From Candidatus Puniceispirillum sp. (GTDB lineage Bacteria > Pseudomonadota > Alphaproteobacteria > Puniceispirillales > Puniceispirillaceae), in contig JADHLR010000117.1 of the NCBI GenBank assembly GCA_016780525.1, positions 1-5,020 on the forward strand: a stretch of DNA of 5,020 nucleotides. The letters are read 5' to 3'. Numbering within the stretch: position 1 is the first letter of the stretch; each line of letters starts with the position of its first letter. This document shows, one piece after another, positions 1 through 5,020 of this stretch. The notes below the pieces were generated by a model that saw only the letters and a list, made by a program, of their open reading frames with translations, had not been told where the DNA came from and did no database searches. Both the position numbers and the translations under genes were made by a program.

Positions 1-618
1 AACAGGCCAGCTGAACACGCCCTGCCCTAATTGTGGCGCGACAAATTTTTTCCGGGGCACAGCGGTTTTTGTTGGGGCTGGTGCGACAGTTGCGGTGCTG
101 GCACCCTCTGGCACACCACTGTCCAGAACACTAAAATCAAGGCTCATCGGCAGTTGTAGCCGCTGGCCAACGGTCAGTTCAAACGGTGCCTGTAAATTAT
201 TCAGCTGGGCAAGCTGAAACGGGCTGACAGCATAGCGTTGCGAGATCAGATTGACCGAGTCGCCAAACCGCACAACATGTACGCGCGGCGGCGTAATTTT
301 CAGGCTTTGCCCGACGCGCAAATTATACGGCGCAAGCAGATTATTTTCCTGTATTACCGATTGCGGAGTCACCTGATAACGGGTCGCAATGTCATACAGG
401 CTGTCACCGGCGCGGACCTGCACCCGGCCGCTGGCCGGCACGGCTTCAACAGCTTGACGCAGCGGGGCAACCGTGACCGGCGCTGGTGTGGCGCGGCTCA
501 AGCTCAGATTAGGGCCGCAACCAGCCAAAAGCAGGATGCTTCCCAGCAGAGCGCTTCCCAGTAAGATACCGGATAGAGATGATTTTGCAGTATTTGCGTT
601 TGCTATCCAGTGTCGCAT
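1..618 (-). CDS. LysM-domain lipoprotein, NlpD-like M23 (LytM) family cell-wall hydrolase or activator, C-terminus cut by window edge
   Basis: Reading from the ATG at 618 gives 206 codons open to the left edge. Residues 15-34 form a hydrophobic signal ending in the lipobox L31-A32-G33-C34, so Cys34 should be lipidated after signal peptidase II cleavage. Glycine follows at +2, giving no inner-membrane retention signal and suggesting the outer membrane. Two LysM peptidoglycan-binding domains follow, about residues 66-109 (VRAGDSLYDIATRY start, NLRVGQSLKI end) and 113-157 (VRFGDSVNLISQRY start, ELTVGQRLQLP end). A Pro/Ala/Thr linker leads to GQGVFSWPV at 198-206, the usual opening of an M23/LytM domain. 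Family members cleave peptidoglycan or, when degenerate, activate amidases as E. coli NlpD does; the catalytic residues lie outside the window, so this cannot be decided. The start is 2 nt after the pcm stop with a good Shine-Dalgarno. The surE-pcm-nlpD order also occurs in gammaproteobacteria, which supports the NlpD-like call. The lipoprotein and LysM parts are secure; the M23 part is inferred from nine residues plus context. Confidence 0.9.
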   Translation of the reverse strand, partial: MRHWIANANTAKSSLSGILLGSALLGSILLLAGCGPNLSLSRATPAPVTVAPLRQAVEAVPASGRVQVRAGDSLYDIATRYQVTPQSVIQENNLLAPYNLRVGQSLKITPPRVHVVRFGDSVNLISQRYAVSPFQLAQLNNLQAPFELTVGQRLQLPMSLDFSVLDSGVPEGASTATVAPAPTKTAVPRKKFVAPQLGQGVFSWPV

Positions 619-620
619 GG

Positions 621-1250
621 TTAACATCCCTCAATTAGCGGCACAAAGGTGACCGGCATTAAAACCTCGCGTTCAAAACCGCTCTCACGACGCGTAATCA
701 CAACAAGCTGCTGTGCGCTGTCAGCTCCCTCAGGCGCCACCATGATGCCGTCAATTTTCAATTGCTGCAACAAAATGTCAGGAATTTTTGCACTGCCGCA
801 TGTCAGGATGATGCGGTCAAATGGTGCCGCTTCGGGCCAGCCTTTTACGCCGTCACCATGTCGCAGGCTAATGTTTGAAATGCGCAAATCACGCAGCCTG
901 TTTTCGGCATCAACAAGCAGCGGTTTGAGGCGCTCCATCGAATAAACCCGGCGGCATAAATAGGTCAGAACTGCCGCCTGATAGCCACTGCCACAGCCAA
1001 TCTCGAGAACGCGCTCACGGCCCGTCAGGCGCAATGCCTCGGTCATCCGTGCCACCACATAGGGCTGGCTGATGGTTTGATCGAGAGCAATCGGCAGTGA
1101 TGCGTTTTCATACGCATGCTGACGTAAAGCTGGCGGCACAAACAGCTCTCGCGGCACCGATTCCAGCGCCGATAAAACCGTCGCGTCACCGATCCCCTGC
1201 CCGCGCAAAGTCATAATCAATTGCGCTTTTTCGGTGTGAAATTCCTGCAT
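621..1250 (-). CDS. pcm: Protein-L-isoaspartate O-methyltransferase (PCMT)
   Basis: This 209-residue protein is a standard-length PCMT. It transfers a methyl group from S-adenosylmethionine to the alpha-carboxyl of L-isoaspartyl residues, the first step in repairing age-damaged Asn/Asp sites in cytoplasmic proteins. Visible family signatures are PRELFVP at 33-39, the substrate-side motif ALDQTISQPYVVARM at 55-69 with the conserved Ser61, SAM-binding motif I VLEIGCGSGYQ at 81-91, the acidic residue Glu106 of motif I-post, GDGVKGWPEAAPFD at 132-145 and the C-terminal VTFVPLIEG. The stretch after it reads TCGSAKIP rather than the commoner TAAAxxIP, a small variation that does not suggest loss of function. 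The start is the ATG 16 nt after the surE stop, with AGGGG 7 nt upstream. It sits directly after surE, the usual partner in many proteobacteria, where the pair is linked to stationary-phase survival. Confidence 0.96.
   Translation of the reverse strand: MQEFHTEKAQLIMTLRGQGIGDATVLSALESVPRELFVPPALRQHAYENASLPIALDQTISQPYVVARMTEALRLTGRERVLEIGCGSGYQAAVLTYLCRRVYSMERLKPLLVDAENRLRDLRISNISLRHGDGVKGWPEAAPFDRIILTCGSAKIPDILLQQLKIDGIMVAPEGADSAQQLVVITRRESGFEREVLMPVTFVPLIEGC
627..632 (-). promoter_or_regulatory. Ribosome binding site of the LysM lipoprotein gene
   Basis: GAGGGA on the minus strand lies 8 nt before the ATG at 618. It is embedded in the last codons of pcm (Glu-Gly), so ribosomes finishing pcm are well placed to start the next gene; translational coupling is likely. 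The motif decides the start at 618. Confidence 0.75.
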
Positions 1251-1257
1251 GGCACAA

Positions 1258-1262
1258 CCCCT
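1258..1262 (-). promoter_or_regulatory. Ribosome binding site of pcm
   Basis: AGGGG on the minus strand lies 7 nt before the pcm ATG, inside the 16-nt gap after the surE stop. It fixes the pcm start at 1250. Confidence 0.7.
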
Positions 1263-1266
1263 GATA

Positions 1267-2049
1267 TTATACAGGTTCGGGCGTCAATGGGCTTGGCGTT
1301 AATGACGCCATCAGATCCTGTGCAGTAACATCCATAATTAACGGCGTCAGCGAGATCCAGCCATCATCAAGAACCGCGCGGTCGCTGCCGGCCGATTTTT
1401 GCGGATCGCTATGCAGCGGTCCAAGCCGGAAATGATGCGGGCCATCGCCAGCGACAATCACATCGCCCAGCTTATGCCGGTCAAGATAGGCTGGTTTTAT
1501 GCCTTTAATATGCTCGACATCGGTTTTGGGGAAATTGACATTCATCACCATGCGTTCGGGAATGCCAACACCCAGCAAATGTCGTATCACCGACACGCCA
1601 AAACGCTGGCTGGCGGCATAATCGGCAATCTCGTCGCGGCCGTGACGTTGCGACAGGGCGATGGCAGGCACGCCAAGCAAGGCCGCTTCCATCGCGCCGG
1701 CAACCGTGCCCGAATATAAAATGTCATCGGCGACATTCATGCCATGATTAATGCCGGTCAGCACCAGATCCGGCTGGCGGTCAATAATCTGCGACATTCC
1801 GAATATAATACAATCAGCCGGCGTACCAGAACAGCTATAGCGTTGCGGCCCTAGCTGCTGGATCACCACATCGCGGCGCAGCGTGATCGACCGCGAAGCG
1901 CCTGACCTGTTTTCAGTGGGGGCAATCACCCAAACATCGTCGCTGAGTTGCGTCGCAATATCATACAGAATTTTGAGGCCAATCGCATCAATACCATCAT
2001 CATTACTGAGCAGAATGCGGCCAACCGGCTTGTGTGCCTGCATATCCAT
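1267..2049 (-). CDS. surE: 5'/3'-nucleotidase SurE
   Basis: A 260-residue SurE, a metal-dependent cytoplasmic phosphatase that removes phosphate from nucleoside 5'- and 3'-monophosphates and in some species trims short polyphosphate. The metal-site residues known from E. coli SurE (D8, D9, S39, N92) are all present: the Asp pair D17-D18 in ILLSNDDG, Ser49 in ENRSGASRS and Asn101 in TGINHGMN. Further family signatures are CSGTPADC at 73-80 and DDILYSGTVAGAMEA at 108-122. Length is typical (about 245-265), with a short Pro/Thr-rich end. The start is uncertain: TTG at 2052, ATG at 2049 and ATG at 2043 are in one frame, all at or next to the serS TGA stop. I chose the ATG at 2049, which shares one base with that stop (TGATG), a common coupling arrangement. 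Only a weak GATGG-like ribosome site is seen upstream. pcm follows 16 nt downstream. Confidence 0.95.
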   Translation of the reverse strand: MDMQAHKPVGRILLSNDDGIDAIGLKILYDIATQLSDDVWVIAPTENRSGASRSITLRRDVVIQQLGPQRYSCSGTPADCIIFGMSQIIDRQPDLVLTGINHGMNVADDILYSGTVAGAMEAALLGVPAIALSQRHGRDEIADYAASQRFGVSVIRHLLGVGIPERMVMNVNFPKTDVEHIKGIKPAYLDRHKLGDVIVAGDGPHHFRLGPLHSDPQKSAGSDRAVLDDGWISLTPLIMDVTAQDLMASLTPSPLTPEPV

Positions 2050-3338
2050 CAATTTGACGCCATCGGCTGCAGACGATCTGTTCCCATATAGCTGTGCAAT
2101 GCCTTGGGCAAAACCACCGATCCATCACTTTGCTGGCCATTTTCCAAAACCGCAATCAAGGTGCGTCCTACAGCAAGCCCGGAACCATTGAGCGTATGCA
2201 CAAAACGGGTCTCGCCGCTTTCGCCATCGCGGAACCGCGCCCGCATCCGGCGCGCCTGAAATGGCCCGCAATTTGAACAGGATGATATTTCGCGATACAT
2301 GCCCCGGCCGTCATCCTGACCTGCCAGCCAGACTTCAATGTCATAGGTCTGTTGCGCCGAAAAACCGGTGTCGCCACTGCATAGCTTGATCACCCGGTAC
2401 GGCAATTCCAATGATTGCAGGATGGTTTCAGCACAATTTGTCATGCGTTCCAGCTCATCGGCTGCGTGATCCGGATGACAGATCGATACAAGCTCAACTT
2501 TTGAAAACTGATGCTGGCGTATCATGCCGCGTGTGTCGCGGCCAGCCGACCCGGCTTCTGACCGAAAACACTGGGTATAGGCGGTCATCCGCAGAGGCAG
2601 TCGCGCTGCCTCTAATATGTCATCAGCCACAATATTGGTCAGTGGCACCTCGGCTGTAGGGATCAGCCATTTATCGTCGGTTTTATAGAGATCTTCGGCA
2701 AATTTTGGCAATTGGCCGGTGCCGGTCATGGTTTTGCTATTCACCAAAGCTGGCGGCAATGTCTCAAGATAGCCAAATTGCTGGGTATGCGTATCCAGCA
2801 TAAAGCTGGCAAGCGCACGTTCCAGCCGCGCCAATTGTCCGGACAGAACAACAAAACGGGCGCCAGCCAGCTTTGCGCCAAGGGCAAAATCCATCTGCCC
2901 CAGTGCCTCACCAATCGCCACATGATCCTGCGGGACAAAATTAAATGTTGGAATTGTGCCGACCGTGCGTATCAGGCTGTTATCGGCCTCATCAACGCCA
3001 TCGGGAACCGATTCATCAAGAATATTTGGCAGTTCGAGCAAATAGCCGTCCAGCGTTTCAGCAAGCGCCATTTCTTCGTTTTCGAGCTCGGGCAATTCGG
3101 CTTTAATGCGGTTGACCTCGGCGATCAGATCATCGGCATCTTCGCCTTTGGCCTTGCGTGCCCCGATATGTTTTGACGCTGCGTTACGGCGTGACTGCAT
3201 GTCCTGAATTGCCGATTGCAGGGCGCGTCTTTTGCGATCTATGTCGAGAATTTGATCAGCCGTGACCGCCACCGAACGACGTTGCATGGCTGCGGTAAAT
3301 TGTTCGGGATGGTCGCGGATAAAACGTATGTCATGCAT
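2049..3338 (-). CDS. serS: Serine--tRNA ligase (class II seryl-tRNA synthetase)
   Basis: A full-length 429-residue SerRS, which activates serine with ATP and charges tRNA-Ser (and tRNA-Sec where present) in the cytoplasm. The N-terminus MHDIRFIRDHPEQF is typical. Residues about 30-100 form the charged two-helix coiled-coil arm that contacts the long variable arm of tRNA-Ser. The catalytic domain shows the serine-binding TAE triplet at 228-230 (the family TxE), motif 2 FRSEAGSAGRDTRGMIRQHQF at 258-278 in which Arg259 and Glu261 contact ATP and serine, the conserved EISSCSNC at 350-357, FQARRM at 360-365 and motif 3 NGSGLAVGRTLIAVLEN at 384-400 with Arg392. Nothing key is missing. The ATG at 3338 starts the conserved N-terminus, although no clear Shine-Dalgarno precedes it (nearest is a poor GGTAA). 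It follows tatC after 57 nt and its stop overlaps the surE start. Confidence 0.98.
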   Translation of the reverse strand: MHDIRFIRDHPEQFTAAMQRRSVAVTADQILDIDRKRRALQSAIQDMQSRRNAASKHIGARKAKGEDADDLIAEVNRIKAELPELENEEMALAETLDGYLLELPNILDESVPDGVDEADNSLIRTVGTIPTFNFVPQDHVAIGEALGQMDFALGAKLAGARFVVLSGQLARLERALASFMLDTHTQQFGYLETLPPALVNSKTMTGTGQLPKFAEDLYKTDDKWLIPTAEVPLTNIVADDILEAARLPLRMTAYTQCFRSEAGSAGRDTRGMIRQHQFSKVELVSICHPDHAADELERMTNCAETILQSLELPYRVIKLCSGDTGFSAQQTYDIEVWLAGQDDGRGMYREISSCSNCGPFQARRMRARFRDGESGETRFVHTLNGSGLAVGRTLIAVLENGQQSDGSVVLPKALHSYMGTDRLQPMASN

Positions 3339-3395
3339 GATCAGGATTTACCGTTCAACAAGAGGATGGGCGCGTTCAAGCGTCGCACAAAATAT
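3339..3395 (-). other. tatC-serS intergenic gap, the longest in the window
   Basis: This 57-nt stretch is the only real gap between genes here. I see no inverted repeat with a T-run and no convincing -35/-10 pair. It contains the 7-bp direct repeat TTGAACG on the minus strand (3352-3358 and 3373-3379), with starts 21 bp apart. It lacks a strong ribosome binding site in front of serS. It may be only a spacer. Confidence 0.5.
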
Positions 3396-4217
3396 TTAAT
3401 CGTCGCCAAAATCATCTTTATATGGCGGCGCCACCAGACGCGCACCAAAAATTGACAACTCATATAACAGGATGATCGGCACCGCCAAAAGAAGCTGTGA
3501 AATCACATCAGGCGGTGTCAGGATCGCGGCCACGACGAATGCAACAACAATGGCTATTTTACGTTTTTCCGCAAGTCCCTCCGACGTTACCAGCCCGGCG
3601 CGTGCCAGCAGCAGCAAAACGACCGGCAACTCAAAGGCCAGTCCAAAGGCAAAAATCAACCGCATCATCAGCGATAAATATTCACTGATCCGCGGTTCCA
3701 GTTCGATCGGCAGTGCACCGGCAGAGCCGCCCATTTCAAATGACACAAAAAATCCCCATGCCATCGGTGTGACGACATAATAAACCATCGCCGCGCCAGC
3801 CATGAATAACACCGGCGTAGCGATTAGGAACGGCAAAAACGCCTGTTTTTCGTTTTTATAGAGTCCGGGCGCGATAAATTTCCATATTTGAATACTGAAA
3901 ATTGGAAAGGTGATGCACAGCGCGGTGAAAAATCCAACTTTGATCTGCGTGAAAAAGCCTTCATGCAGCGCGGTAAAAATCATCCGGCCGCCACCTTTTG
4001 CCTCTAATATCTCGGCCAGTGGTGCCTGCAAAAACACAAAGACATAATAGGCGATGCTGCTGCTGGTTGTCCCCGGCCAGGGCGCAACACTGACCAAAAA
4101 CAACAGGATAAAGGCAGCCAAAGCGATGCCAAGACGGTTGCGTAATTCGGTCAGGTGATCGATGAGCGACATCCGCCCTTCGTCAATATCAGAAGATGCC
4201 GCTTGCTGATCCGCCAT
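3396..4217 (-). CDS. tatC: Sec-independent protein translocase subunit TatC
   Basis: The 273-residue membrane subunit of the twin-arginine translocase; with TatB it recognises the RR signal peptide of folded substrates. The cytoplasmic N-terminus carries HLTELRNRL at 21-29, in which Glu24 and Arg26 match the family LxELRxR signature. Other signatures are FFTQIKVGF at 88-96, the P105-x4-QIWKFIAPGLYKNE block ending at the conserved Glu123, FAFGLAFELP at 189-198 with the intramembrane Glu196, and AAILTPPDVISQ at 230-241 with Asp237. Six hydrophobic segments are visible at roughly 29-46, 93-112, 127-150, 183-206, 220-234 and 240-260, as expected. The start at 4217 is 5 nt after the tatB stop and is preceded by a GAAGAAGAG purine tract; an internal ATG at 4172 (Met16) also gives a plausible short N-terminus but has poorer ribosome-site spacing. 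The C-terminus is short and acidic (KDDFGDD). Confidence 0.97.
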   Translation of the reverse strand: MADQQAASSDIDEGRMSLIDHLTELRNRLGIALAAFILLFLVSVAPWPGTTSSSIAYYVFVFLQAPLAEILEAKGGGRMIFTALHEGFFTQIKVGFFTALCITFPIFSIQIWKFIAPGLYKNEKQAFLPFLIATPVLFMAGAAMVYYVVTPMAWGFFVSFEMGGSAGALPIELEPRISEYLSLMMRLIFAFGLAFELPVVLLLLARAGLVTSEGLAEKRKIAIVVAFVVAAILTPPDVISQLLLAVPIILLYELSIFGARLVAPPYKDDFGDD

Positions 4218-4222
4218 TTGGG

Positions 4223-4657
4223 TTAACTCTTCTTCTTCGCAGCTTTAGCTTTTGCTGATTTTTTAGCGCCTGCATCAGGTTTCGTCGCTGATGCCATTTG
4301 TTGACTGGTCTCGTCACCAACATCTTTCAAACCGGCCAATTCGCCCGAGGTGGCATCGAGGTCGGCACTGGATTTTATCTCAGCCACCGACTCTTTTAAC
4401 TCGCCGGCCGGGTCTATTTTATCGGCAATGCCCGTTAAATTGCCAGATTTGACATCGGCGATGGTGTTTTTCAGATCACCAAGTTCACTATCGGTGGCCA
4501 AATCTTCCATGCCGCGGGTAAATTCAGACGCCATTGACCGCACCTGCCGCATCGCACGGGTGAAACCGCGCAGCATTTTCGGCAACTCCTTTGGCCCGAC
4601 GACCATGAGCAGCACAAAGGCAACAATTAAAAATTCCCAGCCACCGATATCAAGCAT
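4223..4657 (-). CDS. tatB: Sec-independent protein translocase subunit TatB
   Basis: A 144-residue TatB, which pairs with TatC in the signal-peptide receptor of the Tat system. One N-terminal membrane helix (about 4-20) contains the conserved Glu8 and is followed by the VVGPKELP hinge at 19-26 that separates TatB from TatA-like proteins. An amphipathic helix follows (about 27-55, alternating basic and hydrophobic residues such as MLRGFTRAMRQVRSM). The rest is a poorly conserved, mostly charged region that ends in a lysine/alanine tail, AKKSAKAKAAKKKS at 131-144. Its start is 16 nt after the tatA stop; only a weak AGG is seen 8 nt before the ATG, inside or beside a hairpin at the tatA end. The lysine codons at the end double as the purine tract before tatC. 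The family call is secure; the role of the tail is unknown to me. Confidence 0.95.
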   Translation of the reverse strand: MLDIGGWEFLIVAFVLLMVVGPKELPKMLRGFTRAMRQVRSMASEFTRGMEDLATDSELGDLKNTIADVKSGNLTGIADKIDPAGELKESVAEIKSSADLDATSGELAGLKDVGDETSQQMASATKPDAGAKKSAKAKAAKKKS

Positions 4658-4666
4658 AAGGCAGGC

Positions 4667-4690
4667 CTAGCGCCTACTTCTTGGCGCTAG
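4667..4690 (-). other. Perfect 8-bp hairpin over the tatA stop codon
   Basis: On the minus strand CTAGCGCC (4690-4683) and GGCGCTAG (4674-4667) form an uninterrupted 8-bp stem with the 8-nt loop AAGAAGTA, which holds the tatA stop codon's first two bases. No U-run follows, so this is not a classic rho-independent terminator. A second inverted repeat, GCTAGC at 4703-4698 and 4691-4686 around six A residues, shares bases with the first stem, so the two cannot form together. The location between tatA and tatB suggests a role in transcript processing, 3'-end protection or control of tatB translation, which is inference. Confidence 0.6.
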
Positions 4691-4964
4691 CTTTTTTGCT
4701 AGCCGCTTTCTTTGTCGAGGCTTTCTTGGCTGGGGCTTTCTTTGCTGCGGCCTTTTTTGCCGGGCGTGGGGCGTCTTCGATCGCCTCAGCCGCCTCGTCT
4801 TCTGCGTCTTCCGCCTCCGGGCCTTTTAGACCGGTTTTGAAATTGCGCAAACCTTTGCCGAAATCACCCATGATGGCTGATACCTTGCCGCGACCGCCAA
4901 ACAGCAGCAAGACGACTGCCAACACCACAATCCAATGCAGTATACTAAATGAACCGCCAAACAT
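4674..4964 (-). CDS. tatA: Sec-independent protein translocase subunit TatA
   Basis: A 96-residue TatA, the subunit that multimerises to let folded proteins cross the inner membrane. The N-terminus MFGGSFSILHWIVVLAVVLL is the membrane helix typical of alphaproteobacterial TatA, followed by the family FGGRGKVS hinge at 22-29 (Phe22-Gly23 match the essential FG pair) and the amphipathic helix IMGDFGKGLRNFKTGLKG at 31-48. Next come an acidic block at 50-64 (9 Asp/Glu of 15) and a basic tail at 69-96 with lysine pairs exactly every five residues. The core is ordinary; the tail is unusual. The start was placed at 4964 because GAGGAG lies 7 nt upstream and the protein then begins with the conserved sequence; a longer in-frame version from 5018 would add 18 unrelated residues that overlap the upstream gene. 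tatB follows after 16 nt. Confidence 0.96.
   Translation of the reverse strand: MFGGSFSILHWIVVLAVVLLLFGGRGKVSAIMGDFGKGLRNFKTGLKGPEAEDAEDEAAEAIEDAPRPAKKAAAKKAPAKKASTKKAASKKASAKK
4677..4760 (-). repeat. Degenerate 15-bp tandem repeat encoding the AKKAx tail of TatA
   Basis: Codons 69-96 of tatA read as six consecutive units of (A/S/T)KK followed by two small residues (A, P, S), the last unit being incomplete: lysine pairs fall at 70-71, 75-76, 80-81, 85-86, 90-91 and 95-96. On the plus strand this is seen as TTTCTT-like blocks every 15 bp. The period is exact although the intervening bases differ, which indicates an old or selected repeat rather than a recent duplication. Confidence 0.8.
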
Positions 4965-4971
4965 GCTTTTG

Positions 4972-4977
4972 CTCCTC
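4972..4977 (-). promoter_or_regulatory. Ribosome binding site of tatA
   Basis: GAGGAG on the minus strand is the strongest Shine-Dalgarno in the window, 7 nt before the tatA ATG. It overlaps the TGA stop of the upstream reading frame (4978-4976), a layout that favours reinitiation, and it decides the 4964 start over the upstream in-frame ATGs. Confidence 0.85.
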
Positions 4978-5020
4978 ATAATAATTCGTTGGTGCGTTCG
5001 GCCAATGCAGCCGCGCACTC
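4976..5020 (-). CDS. C-terminal end of an upstream gene, unidentified (scpB possible by synteny)
   Basis: From the right edge one frame reads 14 codons, ECAAALAERTNELL, and stops at TGA 4978-4976, 11 nt before tatA. The composition fits the helical end of a soluble protein. In many Alphaproteobacteria scpB, encoding a chromosome-condensation (SMC complex) subunit, lies directly upstream of tatA, so scpB is a reasonable guess, but nothing in these residues identifies it. The close spacing and the shared stop/ribosome-site bases support this frame as coding. Confidence 0.5.
   Translation of the reverse strand, partial: ECAAALAERTNELL

Noticed and set aside
424..438. GC-rich inverted repeat CCGGCC-GCT-GGCCGG within the LysM lipoprotein gene
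   Set aside because: It falls in ordinary Pro-Ala-Ser-Gly-Arg codons of the linker before LysM1, has only a 6-bp stem and no U-run, so it is most simply codon-driven.
238..564. A 108-codon plus-strand open frame opposite the LysM lipoprotein gene
   Set aside because: The minus strand here encodes clear LysM domains and a lipobox, while the plus-strand product is an Arg/Gln-rich sequence with no family features.
1267..1276. A perfect TATAAT on the minus strand across the surE stop, as a possible promoter for pcm
   Set aside because: TTGACG lies only 10 bp upstream rather than about 17, and no -35-like or extended -10 element is correctly placed. The match is explained by the GTA TAA end of surE and the following bases.
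2712..3176. A 154-codon plus-strand open frame opposite serS
   Set aside because: It lies wholly antisense to a well-conserved SerRS, has no recognisable domain and no good ribosome site; it is a shadow frame.
4667..4690. The tatA-end hairpin as a rho-independent terminator
   Set aside because: No U-run follows the stem on the transcript, and tatB starts only 10 nt later, so full termination here would be incompatible with the operon layout.
4965..5018. An 18-residue N-terminal extension of TatA from an upstream in-frame ATG
   Set aside because: The extra residues are unlike any TatA N-terminus and overlap the end of the upstream reading frame, while the start at 4964 has an excellent ribosome site and begins the conserved sequence.
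1..5020. A new defence, mobile or regulatory system in the window
   Set aside because: Every gene with enough sequence to judge is a recognisable conserved chromosomal gene in familiar order, with no integrase, transposase, CRISPR repeat, tRNA or compositional break seen.

Overview
The window is a compact block of seven or eight genes, all on the minus strand and read from the right edge to the left. The order in the direction of transcription is: tail of an unidentified gene, tatA, tatB, tatC, serS, surE, pcm, then a LysM/M23-type lipoprotein gene cut by the left edge. This tatABC-serS-surE-pcm-LysM order is familiar from alphaproteobacterial chromosomes, and the proteins look alphaproteobacterial (TatA core, SerRS, SurE, PCMT). 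By eye the base composition is near 50% G+C, lower than many free-living Alphaproteobacteria. I cannot place it further; a marine lineage of SAR116 type is one guess, held weakly.

Layout. Positions 5020-4976: last 14 codons of an upstream gene, possibly scpB by synteny only. Positions 4964-3396: tatA, tatB and tatC, which encode the twin-arginine translocase that moves folded proteins across the inner membrane. Positions 3338-2049: serS, seryl-tRNA synthetase. Positions 2049-1267: surE, a survival-associated nucleotidase. Positions 1250-621: pcm, L-isoaspartyl protein methyltransferase. Positions 618-1: N-terminal 206 codons of a lipoprotein with two LysM domains and the first residues of what should be an M23 (LytM) domain, NlpD-like.

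Gene spacing is tight. surE overlaps the serS stop, pcm and the LysM gene are 2 nt apart, tatB and tatC are 5 nt apart, and the upstream gene and tatA are 11 nt apart. The only noticeable gap is 57 nt between tatC and serS. No convincing promoter or rho-independent terminator is visible, so one long transcript starting outside the window is the simplest reading. No stretch over 300 bases lacks a gene. No RNA gene, mobile element or CRISPR array was seen.

The genes share a broad cell-envelope and protein-quality theme, but the window is ordinary conserved housekeeping DNA and I found no new biological system. The points worth a second look are the histone-H1-like lysine/alanine tail of TatA, with lysine pairs exactly every five residues, a similar basic end on TatB, and a perfect 8-bp hairpin over the tatA stop codon with a competing hairpin beside it.
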